Shown piece by piece: positions 46,851 to 54,486 of a DNA stretch of 64,000 nt; within the stretch, counting starts at the first letter, position 1; each line of letters starts with the position of its first letter. The stretch is from Gordonia alkaliphila (GTDB lineage Bacteria > Actinomycetota > Actinomycetes > Mycobacteriales > Mycobacteriaceae), in NCBI RefSeq assembly GCF_023017165.1, contig NZ_JALKBW010000001.1, positions 2,666,001-2,730,000 of the forward strand, read 5' to 3'. The translations under genes were made by a program, and so were the position numbers. Under the pieces are notes generated by a model that made no database searches, had not been told where the DNA came from, and was given only the letters and a program-made list of their open reading frames with translations.

Positions 46851-46899
46851 TGTCGCGGCTGCCGCACGCGCTGCGCGCGCTTGCCCTCGTGAGGCGTGA

Positions 46900-47805
46900 T
46901 CACCTCTTGCGCCAGCGGGGCCACTTCGGCATCCCGCGGCCCTTCCAGGTCTCCACGAGACCCGCAACCCAGCGGACGGACGCGAAGAGCCCGTAGCCGG
47001 CCCCGGCGAGGCCAGCGCCGACCACGAGCCACCGGCCGATGCCGAGCCATACGCTCCCGTCCACGTCCAGCGCCCACTGAACACCCGTGATGAGCCCGGC
47101 GATGCCCATCCAGAGACCGGCGACGACCACGGCCACCGGCAGTAGAACGAGGCACATCGCGGCGGCGGCGGACCAGAGCTGTCGCGCCTCCAGCTTCGCC
47201 GTCGCGGCGATGATCCGCTCCGCCCGCGCGTTCGAGGCGTCGAGGCTCGCGGTCATCGTGGCCGAAGCCTCCCCGGCGACCTGCTCGACAGCCTTCTCGA
47301 CCCGTTCCTCGGTGCGCTTCTCGATCCGCTGGACCGCGCCGCCGACCTGGCTCACGAGCTTCTGGTTCGCTGTGACCTGCGCCTTCAGACCCTCAATCGC
47401 CGAGGCCGTAGCCGCGCGATTCTTCTGCGCCTCCGCGACCAAGCTCCGCGACGCGGCGTTCAAGCTCTCGCCGTTGAGACTCTGCGCGAACTCGCCGAGC
47501 GTGCTCGCGATCTCGTTCTGCCTGCTCTCGATACTCGCGATCCTCGCGGACACGTCGCTGGAGGGCGAGGAGGTCGACGCCGGGGCCGTGATCCGCTCCA
47601 GCCGCCTCGTCGTCTCCTCGTCCATGACCTTCACGAACCCCGCGAGCTTCTTCTGCTGTTCGGTCAGCGTGGCGATCCTCGTGTTCTGCGCCTCGACGGC
47701 GGCGAGGATCGAGGTCAACAGCTCCATCGTCTCCGGACTGCCGAGCTGCTGCTGCGACTGCTCGGGCTCGTTCTGCTGCTTCAGCCTGTCGAGCGCTGCG
47801 CTCAT
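46900..47805 (-). CDS. MobB/MbeB-like mobilization protein with C-terminal membrane domain
   Basis: A 301-residue protein. A Gln/Glu-rich, heptad-like coiled coil covers about 20-190 (AAVEAQNTRIATLTEQQKKL, IASIESRQNEIASTLGEFAQ), followed by two or three hydrophobic segments (about 200-270) and a basic tail PKWPRWRKR. This build resembles accessory proteins that anchor relaxosomes to the membrane. The ATG at 47805 has a strong AAGGAGAAGGAAC. The first 413 bp overlap the 3' part of the relaxase gene in another frame, like mbeB inside mbeA of ColE1 plasmids. Confidence 0.72.
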   Translation of the reverse strand: MSAALDRLKQQNEPEQSQQQLGSPETMELLTSILAAVEAQNTRIATLTEQQKKLAGFVKVMDEETTRRLERITAPASTSSPSSDVSARIASIESRQNEIASTLGEFAQSLNGESLNAASRSLVAEAQKNRAATASAIEGLKAQVTANQKLVSQVGGAVQRIEKRTEERVEKAVEQVAGEASATMTASLDASNARAERIIAATAKLEARQLWSAAAAMCLVLLPVAVVVAGLWMGIAGLITGVQWALDVDGSVWLGIGRWLVVGAGLAGAGYGLFASVRWVAGLVETWKGRGMPKWPRWRKR

Positions 47806-48679
47806 GTTCCTTCTCCTTCTGCTGCTGGTGGTAGTCGAAGAACGCCTGCGCGCCCTCCGGGGTGAAGTCCGCCGAGAGGGCGCTCGCGCGCTTGCGGCGC
47901 TCGGCGCGGCCGGACTCGCCGCGGCGATCCTCGATGTAGAGCGTCCAGGTCTCTTGCCCGGCGCGCTTGCCCTTCTTGCTGACGGGGCTGTGCAACCGCA
48001 TCCGCGGCACCCGCTCCCCGTCATCGCCGAGCCGCTGGTTCTGCTCCTCGATCACCGAGACCAGACCGGCCTTGTCCACCGCCCGGGGATCGGCCAGCGC
48101 CGCGCTCATCCGGTCGCCCATCTCGCGGTCGAGCGATCCCTCGGCGAAGTCCTCGCGGCGCAGCTCCCAGTCCTTCGGTGCGTGCTCCAGCCGCTTCACG
48201 ACCGAGAGCCCGTGTTCTCGCATCAGCTGGTCGTTCGCCGACTGGACGCCCCGCTGATTCCCGGCCTTGCGGTCGTGGAACGTGCGATAGTCCGAGAGCG
48301 CCTTCCCCGTCCGGTTGTTGTGGTTGATGACCAAGATGTGGTTGTGCGGCTTCTTGCCCCGCCCATCCACATGACTGACTACGAGGCAGTCGGAATCCGG
48401 GTGCATCTTCTTCGCGAGCTGATAACCGAGATCGTTCACCCGCTGCACGTCCTCCGGACTCTTCGGGTCGAACTCCTCGTCGCTGAACGACTGGCGGTAA
48501 TGCACCGCCTCGACCTCGCGCGTCGTGTTCTGCGTGAGCGACCGAGCGCGCGCCGAGAACGCGCCGGGGCCTCCCGGCACATCGCACGTGATCGCGATGC
48601 CCCGCTCGTCCTCCTTGCCACGGATATCGCGCTCCGTGTCGGCGGCGCTGGCGCTCGGGCTGTAGTGCGTGGTGCTCAT
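47393..48679 (-). CDS. Relaxase / mobilization nuclease (MOBP-like)
   Basis: A 428-residue relaxase that nicks the plasmid at oriT and leads the strand into a recipient. N-terminal Tyr residues (MSTTHY and VHYRQSF) are nucleophile candidates; the metal-binding motif III is SHVDGRGKKPHNHILVIN (His103, Asp105, His112, His114). NNRTGKALSDYRTFHDRKAGNQRGVQSANDQLMREHGLSV continues the PF03432 domain. The C-terminal third is charged and overlaps the mobB-like gene. The ATG at 48679 overlaps the mobC stop (ATGA). Confidence 0.88.
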   Translation of the reverse strand: MSTTHYSPSASAADTERDIRGKEDERGIAITCDVPGGPGAFSARARSLTQNTTREVEAVHYRQSFSDEEFDPKSPEDVQRVNDLGYQLAKKMHPDSDCLVVSHVDGRGKKPHNHILVINHNNRTGKALSDYRTFHDRKAGNQRGVQSANDQLMREHGLSVVKRLEHAPKDWELRREDFAEGSLDREMGDRMSAALADPRAVDKAGLVSVIEEQNQRLGDDGERVPRMRLHSPVSKKGKRAGQETWTLYIEDRRGESGRAERRKRASALSADFTPEGAQAFFDYHQQQKEKEHERSARQAEAAERARAVAAAARQSGDDGAVDLDPRRRRGAEHEDRHADRTAEEARGVREGHGRGDDEAAGADHGPGVDLLALQRRVREDREYREQAERDREHARRVRAESQRRELERRVAELGRGGAEESRGYGLGD

Positions 48680-49266
48680 GAGGCCGCCCGATCCCCGAGC
48701 AGGGCGCGGACCTCGCGCAGCAACTCGATCAGCTCGGGCACCTCCGCCGACAGCGCCACTGACTCACCAGCCCGCGCCCGGCGGTCGAGGTCGTTGACGT
48801 TGATCGCCAGCGGGCGAATCTGCGCGGCCAGCTCGCGAGCATCCGCCGACGCCTGCACCCGCGCCTCGACCCCGAGCAGGTGCGCGGCCACGGCGGCGTC
48901 CAACTCCTCGCTCCGAGAGGCGTGGAGGGCATCCCGGACGACGGTCCGCACCCACGTGCTCGGAGCCAGCCCGAGCCGCTTCGCACGAGTGCGAAGCGCC
49001 GCGAGCGTCTCCTCTCCGAAGTCGGTATCGAGCTTCGCGCGGCCCCCACGACGACGCTTCGCGCCGCCGTGACTCTGACGCACAGCCTCCGCATCAGCCC
49101 GACCGCTGTTCACCTGGGAGTCGGTCTGCTGCTCCACCTGTACGCCAGAGTGGCAAGCAGTAGCCGTGTCGGACATTTCGCTGGCGCTCATGTCCTCCCC
49201 GGCTGCTTGCGAGGGGCCTCCGGCCCCCTCGACCCCCTGGAAGAGCGCATCGCGTTCGGTGCTCAT
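48676..49266 (-). CDS. mobC: MobC-like relaxosome accessory protein
   Basis: A 196-residue protein with a disordered, Ser/Gln-rich first 70 residues, then GGRAKLDTDFGEETLAALRTRAKRLGLAPSTWVRTVVRDAL (ribbon-helix-helix-like DNA binding) and the MobC segment AAQIRPLAINVNDLDRRARAGE. MobC opens and presents oriT to the relaxase. Its start overlaps the rep stop and its stop overlaps the relaxase start, so rep-mobC-relaxase-mobB read as one operon. Confidence 0.83.
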   Translation of the reverse strand: MSTERDALFQGVEGAGGPSQAAGEDMSASEMSDTATACHSGVQVEQQTDSQVNSGRADAEAVRQSHGGAKRRRGGRAKLDTDFGEETLAALRTRAKRLGLAPSTWVRTVVRDALHASRSEELDAAVAAHLLGVEARVQASADARELAAQIRPLAINVNDLDRRARAGESVALSAEVPELIELLREVRALLGDRAAS

Positions 49267-49863
49267 GCGGCACCTCCGATCAGCGCCTGCGGCACGTCAG
49301 GGCTCCGCACCGCGAGCCCGCCCAGCAGCTCAGCAACCGCGCCCTCAGCGTCATGTTCCGCCGAGGTCTCCGGACCGTAGGTCAGTTCCCGCGACCCGAC
49401 GTTCTGGTGATACGCGTTGCCGTACATGCCGGGCGTGTGTGCGGCGGTCGGGATGCTGCACTGGTGCCACTCGTAGGGCTCGATCTTCCCAATGTGCTGC
49501 ACGAGGTAACGATTGATGTCGTCGGCACGATAGACCTTCACGACCGAGGCCAAGCGGCGGAAGAACTGGTCCAACGCCTCGTCCACGTTGCCCTTCTGGC
49601 GGGCGTAGTAGAAGAACTCGACAGGCTCGATCGTCGCCGTGATGACGATAAGGCGCGGGGCCACCTCGCCCTTGTTCTTGTACCGAGCCTTCGCAGGCGA
49701 GGCGTTGTACGGATCAAGCAGCAGCAGCCAGTCGTTCGCATCCATCGCCGAGGCCCGCAGATCGTCCAGCAGCAGCAGCACCTCCTCGCCTCGCCAGTCA
49801 TCAAGCGGGTTCCCCGTCGCGGCCCGGTAGACCTGCCACCGCTCGCCGGGTGTTGCAACCGCT
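49263..49863 (-). pseudogene. Plasmid replication initiator, 5' end lost at the element boundary
   Basis: About 200 residues of open frame, from ATPGERWQVYRAATGNPLDDW near the boundary to the stop at 49263. EEVLLLLDDLRASAMD is a Walker B-like strand of a Rep/helicase ATPase, followed by LLLLDPYNASPAKARYKNKGE and LIVITATIEPVEFFYYARQ, a pattern of actinobacterial plasmid Rep helicase domains. No start codon and no Walker A are present; the frame runs into the LLM gene. The replicon is therefore inactive here. Confidence 0.8.
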
Positions 49864-49870
49864 ACATGCG
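49864..49870. repeat. Right direct repeat ACATGCG at the element boundary
   Basis: Second copy of the 7-bp repeat. The LLM codons ATG CGC TAC GAG AAT CCG (MRYENP) begin inside it. Confidence 0.75.
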
Positions 49871-50602
49871 CTACGAGAATCCGCCGGCGGCCGGCTGCAG
49901 CTGGGCATCTCGCGGGGATCGCCCGAGCAGGTGGTGGAGGGTTACAAGTACTTCGGCTACGTACCCGGCGAGGGGGAGACCGACGCCGATCTCGCGCGCC
50001 AGCACACGTCCGTGTTCCTCGACGTGGTGTCGGGGCGCAAGTTCGCCCAGCCGAGTCCTCGGCCGATGTTCCCCAACCCGCCCGGTCTGCTGCGCGTGGA
50101 GCCGTACTCGCACGGACTGCGGGAGCGGATCTGGTGGGGTTCGGCCTCGCGCGCCACGGCCAAGTGGACCGCGGAGCAGGGCATGAACATGATGTCGTCG
50201 ACGCTGCTCACCGAGGACACCGGCGTGCCGTTCCATCAGCTGCAGGCCGAGCAGATCCAAGTCTTCCGCGATGAGTGGGCGCAGCAGGATCACGGTTTCG
50301 AGCCGCGAGTCTCGGTGAGCCGCAGCATCTTCGCGCTCGTCGACGACCGGGACCGCGCCTACTTCGGTCCTCGCGGCGACGATCAGGACCAGATCGGGTA
50401 CATCGAGGGCGACGTCGCGCGCTTCGGCAAGTCGTACGCGGCCGAGCCGGACGTGCTGATCGAGCAGTTGCGGGAGGACGAGGCGATCGCCGCGGCCGAC
50501 ACGCTGCTGCTGACCGTTCCGAACCAGTTGGGCGTGGAGTACAACGCCCACGTGATCGAGTCGATCCTGACCCACGTCGCGCCCGCCCTCGGCTGGCGCT
50601 AG
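49864..50602 (+). pseudogene. 3' part of the split LLM flavin-dependent oxidoreductase
   Basis: The frame reads MRYENP at the junction, then shifts: the conserved GGRLQLGISRGSPEQVVEGYKYFGY and the rest of the barrel continue in another frame to the stop at 50602 (VPNQLGVEYNAHVIESILTHVAPALGWR). The family has about 14 residues between ENP and GGRLQL, so roughly 40 bp are missing. A GTG at 49850 inside the element opens a fused frame of 250 residues, but it would lack the N-terminal strands. The gene is inactive unless complemented elsewhere. Confidence 0.87.
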
Positions 50603-50620
50603 TACGCGGGACTCGGCCGA

Positions 50621-51196
50621 TCAGCCGCGGTCGGCGAGAAAGGCGGTGATCCACGCGTGGATCACCGCCTTCTCGCGTTCCGGGCGGTCGCGCAGGACTG
50701 CGCCGATGGCGAGGCCGCGGAGCAGACTCAGCAGACCGTCGACGAAGACGTCGCGGTTGTCGTCGGACAGGTCGCTGGTCAGTGGGCCGAGGATCTCGCG
50801 GATCTGCTCGAGGAGTCGATGGGCGCCGGGTCGCAGGGCGTCGCGCAGTTCGGGCTGAGTGCGCGCGGCGGTCCACAGTTGCAGGCCGGCGATGAACGTC
50901 GGTCGGCGGGTGATCTGGTGGATCACCTCGACGGCGCTGTCGAGGGACTGGCCGGGGGTCAGCGCGGCGCGGACTTCGGCGGCCTGCGTGTCGGCCAGAT
51001 GGTCGACGGCCGCCACCGCGATCGCCGACATGGAACCGAAGTGGTGGGTCAGCGCGCCCCGGGTGACGCCGGCCGCGGTCTGCACCCGCTGCATCGTCAT
51101 CCCCGCGTAACCGTGGTCCACCAGCACGTTGACGGCGCCGAGCACGATCGCTTCGCGGGTGCGCAGCGCTCGCTCTTGACGGGGTGGGGTGGTCAC
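50621..51196 (-). CDS. TetR-family regulator of the fadD/enoyl-CoA hydratase genes
   Basis: A 191-residue repressor with a helix-turn-helix at about 12-58 (AIVLGAVNVLVDHGYAGMTMQRVQTAAGVTRGALTHHFGSMSAI) and a helical ligand domain. It is divergent from the acyl-CoA synthetase gene, with a strong inverted repeat between them, so it most likely represses itself and that operon. The ligand is probably an acyl-CoA of the pathway (inference). Confidence 0.88.
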   Translation of the reverse strand: MTTPPRQERALRTREAIVLGAVNVLVDHGYAGMTMQRVQTAAGVTRGALTHHFGSMSAIAVAAVDHLADTQAAEVRAALTPGQSLDSAVEVIHQITRRPTFIAGLQLWTAARTQPELRDALRPGAHRLLEQIREILGPLTSDLSDDNRDVFVDGLLSLLRGLAIGAVLRDRPEREKAVIHAWITAFLADRG

Positions 51197-51215
51197 GGCA
51201 GAATCATGTCACAAG

Positions 51216-51241
51216 CAAAACAGACCAAATGATCTGTTTTG
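51216..51241. promoter_or_regulatory. Operator between the TetR gene and the acyl-CoA synthetase gene
   Basis: CAAAACAGA and TCTGTTTTG form perfect 9-bp arms with an 8-bp centre, 20 bp from the TetR start and 27 bp from the synthetase start. The position and symmetry fit a TetR dimer site controlling both genes. Confidence 0.7.
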
Positions 51242-51267
51242 AATCCGGAGAGATGAGGACTGACGCA

Positions 51268-52797
51268 ATGGCGATGGCAGTGACCCATATCCGCAGGGGA
51301 GCGGCGGCGCACGCCGACCGCACCGCGGTGTACTTCGGCGACGACGCATTGACCTTCCGCGAGGTCAACGACCGCGCCAACCTGATCGCCCATCACCTGC
51401 TGGCGGCCGGTGTCGCGAAGGGCGCGCACGTCGCGCTGCTGGTGAACAACGGTCTGGACTCGATTCCGATGGACTTCGCGGCCATCAAGACCGGTGTGGT
51501 CCGCGTCCCGCTGAACGCGCGGCTGTCGCTCGACGAGCACGCCGCGATGCTGGAAGGCTCGCGTGCGACCGTCGTCGTCGCCGATGCCTCGCTGATCGAC
51601 CGGGCCGAGGAACTGCGCGAGCGGTTCCCGGAGCTGACGGTGCTCGGGCTCGGTGTCGTTGCGCCGGCTTCCGGGGTGGATCTGCTCGCGCCGACGTCGG
51701 AACCGGTGGGCGAACCGGACGTCGAGTTGGTTCCCGAGGATCCGACGCTCATGCTCTACACCTCCGGGACCACCGGCAAGCTCAAGGCCGTGATCCACAC
51801 CCAGGCGTCCTACGGTGCGGTCGGTGCCAACATTCTGGCCAACCTGCTCGATCCCAAGCACGACTCGGTGATGCTGCACGCGGCCTCATTGATCCACGCC
51901 AGCGGCACCTTCGTGCTCCCGTACTGGATTCGCGGCGGTGCCTCGGCCATCCTCCCGGCCTTCGATCCGGCCGCGTTCGCCGCGGCCGTCGGCCGGTATC
52001 GCGTCACCGAGCTGAACCTGGTGCCCACCATGTTCGCGATGCTCCTGAGTACCGGCGTGCTCGACGACGCCGATCTGAGTTCGCTGCGCAAGGTGATCTA
52101 CGGTGCGAGTCCGATGCCCGCACCGGTGCTGGAGCGGTCGATCGCCGCGTTCGGCCCGATCCTGGCGCAGTACTACGGCCAGACCGAAGCGCCGCTGGTG
52201 ATCGCCGCGCTGAGCGAAGAAGATCACGCGGATCGCTCGCTGTGGGGCGCCTGCGGCATTCCGTCCGCCGACCTGGAACTGAAGCTCCTCGACGAAGACG
52301 GCAACGAGGTGGCGCCCGGCGAGATCGGCGAGATCACGCTGCGGGCACCGTTCCAGATGGCCGGCTACTACGACGCCGATGAGCTCAACGCGGCCACCTT
52401 CACGGCGGACGGCTGGATCAAGACCCGTGACCTCGCCCGCTTCAACGAGCGCGGCTACCTGGTGTTGGTCGACCGCACCAGCGACATGATCATCACCGGT
52501 GGTTACAACGTGTATCCGCGCGAGGTGGAGGACGCCCTCGCCAGCCATCCGGCCGTCGCCGAATGTGCCGTCGTCGGCGCCCCGGACGCCACCTGGGTGG
52601 AGGCCGTGACCGCGTTCGTCGCCGTCAACCCCGGCGCCGAAGTCACCGAGGCCGAGCTGATCGCGCACGTCCGCGACCAGATCGCCGCGCACAAGGCGCC
52701 CAAGAGCGTGCACTTCGTCGACGCGATCCCGAAGTCGGCGGTGGGCAAGATTCTGCGCCGCGCGCTGCGCGAGCCGCTGTGGGAGGACGCCCGATGA
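51268..52797 (+). CDS. AMP-forming acyl-CoA synthetase
   Basis: A 509-residue ligase activating a carboxylic acid to its CoA thioester. Motifs: LMLYTSGTTGKLKAV (about 163), YYGQTEAP, GWIKTRDLARF, RTSDMIITGGYNVYPREVE (hinge) and PKSAVGKILRRAL (catalytic Lys). The P-loop lacks the usual PKG (KLKA), a mild departure. The ATG at 51268 (MAMAVTH) is chosen because GAGGA lies 8 nt upstream; an ATG at 51253 overlaps the other possible site. The substrate is likely a catabolic intermediate rather than a common fatty acid, given the neighbours. Confidence 0.88.
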   Translation: MAMAVTHIRRGAAAHADRTAVYFGDDALTFREVNDRANLIAHHLLAAGVAKGAHVALLVNNGLDSIPMDFAAIKTGVVRVPLNARLSLDEHAAMLEGSRATVVVADASLIDRAEELRERFPELTVLGLGVVAPASGVDLLAPTSEPVGEPDVELVPEDPTLMLYTSGTTGKLKAVIHTQASYGAVGANILANLLDPKHDSVMLHAASLIHASGTFVLPYWIRGGASAILPAFDPAAFAAAVGRYRVTELNLVPTMFAMLLSTGVLDDADLSSLRKVIYGASPMPAPVLERSIAAFGPILAQYYGQTEAPLVIAALSEEDHADRSLWGACGIPSADLELKLLDEDGNEVAPGEIGEITLRAPFQMAGYYDADELNAATFTADGWIKTRDLARFNERGYLVLVDRTSDMIITGGYNVYPREVEDALASHPAVAECAVVGAPDATWVEAVTAFVAVNPGAEVTEAELIAHVRDQIAAHKAPKSVHFVDAIPKSAVGKILRRALREPLWEDAR

Positions 52798-53561
52798 ACG
52801 ACGTGCGGATCGAACGCGACGGCGACGTATTCCTGGTGATCATGGCGCGGCCGGAACGGCACAACGCCGTCGACGGTCCGATGGCCGCCGAACTGGCTGC
52901 GGCCTTCCGCGAGTTCGACGACTCCGACGCGAAGGTCGCGGTGCTGGCCGGCGACGGCCCGTCGTTCTGCGCGGGCGCCGACCTCAAGGGGGTGGGCACC
53001 GAACGCAGCAACGTGGTGGCCGTCGACGGCGACGGCCCGATGGGCCCCACCCGGCTGGACCTGGACAAGCCGGTGATCGCGGCGATCCACGGCAACGCGG
53101 TGGCCGGCGGTCTGGAACTGGCGATCTGGTGCGATCTGCGCGTGGCCGACGACGACGTGACGCTCGGCGTGTTCTGTCGTCGCTGGGGCGTGCCGCTGAT
53201 CGACGGCGGCACCATCCGCCTGCCGCGCCTGATCGGGCACAGCCGCGCGATGGACCTGATCCTCACGGGCCGCCCGGTGGACGCCGCCGAGGCGCTGTCG
53301 TTCGGCCTGGTCAATCGCGTGGTTCCGGCCGGTACGGCGCGGGAGGCCGCAGTGGCCCTGGCCCACGAGATCGCCCGGATGCCGCAGACCTGCATGCGTG
53401 GGGATCGTCGGTCGGCGCGGGAGCAGTGGTCGCTCGACGAGCCGGCCGCCCTCGAGCGCGAGTACCACCAGGGCGTCGCGTCGCTGACTGCCGACGGGCT
53501 CACCGGTGCCGGTCGCTTCGCGTCGGGCAAGGGCCGCGGCGGCGACTTCACCGATATCTGA
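52794..53561 (+). CDS. Enoyl-CoA hydratase/isomerase
   Basis: A 255-residue crotonase-fold protein. FCAGADLKG gives the first oxyanion-hole strand, AAIHGNAVAGGLELAIWCDLRVA the second with the usual Glu, and FGLVNRVVPAG follows. The equivalent of the second catalytic Glu region reads RWGVPLIDGGTIRLPRLIG, so Asp replaces the Glu often seen; hydration, isomerisation or hydrolysis cannot be chosen. The ATG overlaps the synthetase stop (ATGA). Confidence 0.88.
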   Translation: MNDVRIERDGDVFLVIMARPERHNAVDGPMAAELAAAFREFDDSDAKVAVLAGDGPSFCAGADLKGVGTERSNVVAVDGDGPMGPTRLDLDKPVIAAIHGNAVAGGLELAIWCDLRVADDDVTLGVFCRRWGVPLIDGGTIRLPRLIGHSRAMDLILTGRPVDAAEALSFGLVNRVVPAGTAREAAVALAHEIARMPQTCMRGDRRSAREQWSLDEPAALEREYHQGVASLTADGLTGAGRFASGKGRGGDFTDI

Positions 53562-53590
53562 CCGCGCCGTTCGCGGCAGTGCCGCACACG

Positions 53591-53631
53591 GGCGGCTCCC
53601 CACCCCACAGGCGGCAGCCGGGGGAGCCGCC
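53591..53631. terminator. Strong hairpin between convergent genes
   Basis: GGCGGCTCCCC (53591-53601) pairs perfectly with GGGGAGCCGCC (53621-53631). It separates the enoyl-CoA hydratase and GNAT genes, which point toward each other. Confidence 0.7.
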
Positions 53632-53686
53632 TGGGGGGTCGGGTGCCGCCTTCGTGTCCGGGTGACGCCTTTGCGTCGCGGTGGCA

Positions 53687-54142
53687 CTAGGGCTGCAGCT
53701 GCAGGTGGAGGATCGGGTAGGGGCGGCCGTCGCCGTCGAGGTCGTCGCGCCCGACCTGGGTGAAGCCGTGGTGGAGATAGAAGCCGAGCGCGCCGGGGTT
53801 CTGTTCGTTCACGTCGACGGCGCGGACGCCGAGGTCGGCGATCGTCGCGCGCAGCAGCGCGGTACCGACGCCGGTGCCGCGGGCGTCGTCGGTCACGAAG
53901 AGCATTTCGAGATTGCCGTCGGCCACTCCGGCGAAGCCGACGGGCGTGCCGCGCCGTTCGGCCACGAGCAGGGTCACGGCGGGGAAGTACAGCGCGGCGA
54001 GACTGCCCTCGATGCGTGCGAAGTCGGACTCGGCGAGGAAGTCGTGCGTCGCACGCACCGCACTGCGCCAGATGTCGACGAGGGCCGGGTACTCCTCGGT
54101 GCCTCGGGAAGCGCGAATCTCGGTGTCGTGCGGGTTCGGCAT
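53687..54142 (-). CDS. GNAT-family N-acetyltransferase
   Basis: A 151-residue acetyltransferase with the acetyl-CoA loop VTDDARGTGVGTALLRA and a C-terminal DVNEQNPGALGFYLHHGFTQVGRDDLDGDGRPYPILHLQL. The last part (FYxxxGF and GRPYPILHL) resembles the YjaB/elaA-like branch. The substrate is unknown. Single gene with its own promoter region to the right. Confidence 0.88.
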   Translation of the reverse strand: MPNPHDTEIRASRGTEEYPALVDIWRSAVRATHDFLAESDFARIEGSLAALYFPAVTLLVAERRGTPVGFAGVADGNLEMLFVTDDARGTGVGTALLRATIADLGVRAVDVNEQNPGALGFYLHHGFTQVGRDDLDGDGRPYPILHLQLQP

Positions 54143-54486
54143 GGAAGGCTTCCTTGTCGTCCGAGTCGACAGCGCGAGACTGGTCGGCAGCTCATGACCG
54201 GTCAGCAGAATGTCGTGTTGTGGTTGTCAGAGCCCCACAACCCTACACTCTGTGACCGACTGGACGCGGCGCTCGTAGGGCAAAAGCGCTGGTAGTGGGC
54301 TTTGGAAAACTATTCGAAAAAAGTTTCGACGAACGGTTGTGCTAATCGAATATGAGGCGTAACTTGGAGTTAGACGATGCGGATACCTCTGCCTGTCTGC
54401 CGAATCGAGTGGCTGCTCTGACCGACCGTCACCGCAGCTCGACCGGTTCATCGCTGTAACTACTCTCCGACCCGGAGGTGTCCCAG
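54143..54486. other. Intergenic region with an AT-rich core
   Basis: 344 bp without a gene. GC content drops around 54295-54380, with an A-rich run at 54316-54322. Inverted arms TATTCGA (54311-54317) and TCGAATA (54346-54352) stand 28 bp apart. It contains the divergent promoters of the GNAT and HNH genes. Nothing else was recognised. Confidence 0.5.

Larger units (their letters stand above)
44505..49863. mobile_element. Integrated remnant of a mobilizable metal-resistance plasmid (5.36 kb)
   Basis: The segment interrupts the LLM oxidoreductase gene. All its genes lie on the minus strand: rep fragment, mobC, relaxase, mobB-like, cmtR and a P1B ATPase. ACATGCG flanks it on both sides, and TAGCGCATGT (44506-44515) is the inverse of ACATGCGCTA (49864-49873). 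There is no transposase or integrase in it. The Rep gene is broken at the right edge, so this is part of a plasmid rather than a complete one. Entry could have been by relaxase-linked or illegitimate recombination; the mechanism is not shown. Confidence 0.85.

Noticed and set aside
46860-46899. GC-rich stretch between the mobB-like and cmtR genes considered as oriT
   Set aside because: It has GCGCTTGCCCTC, loosely like a nic region, but no clear inverted repeat beside it and no match I can defend.
44505-49863. The element considered as a transposon with terminal inverted repeats
   Set aside because: The inverted ends are only 10 bp, overlap the flanking direct repeats, and no transposase, resolvase or integrase is encoded.
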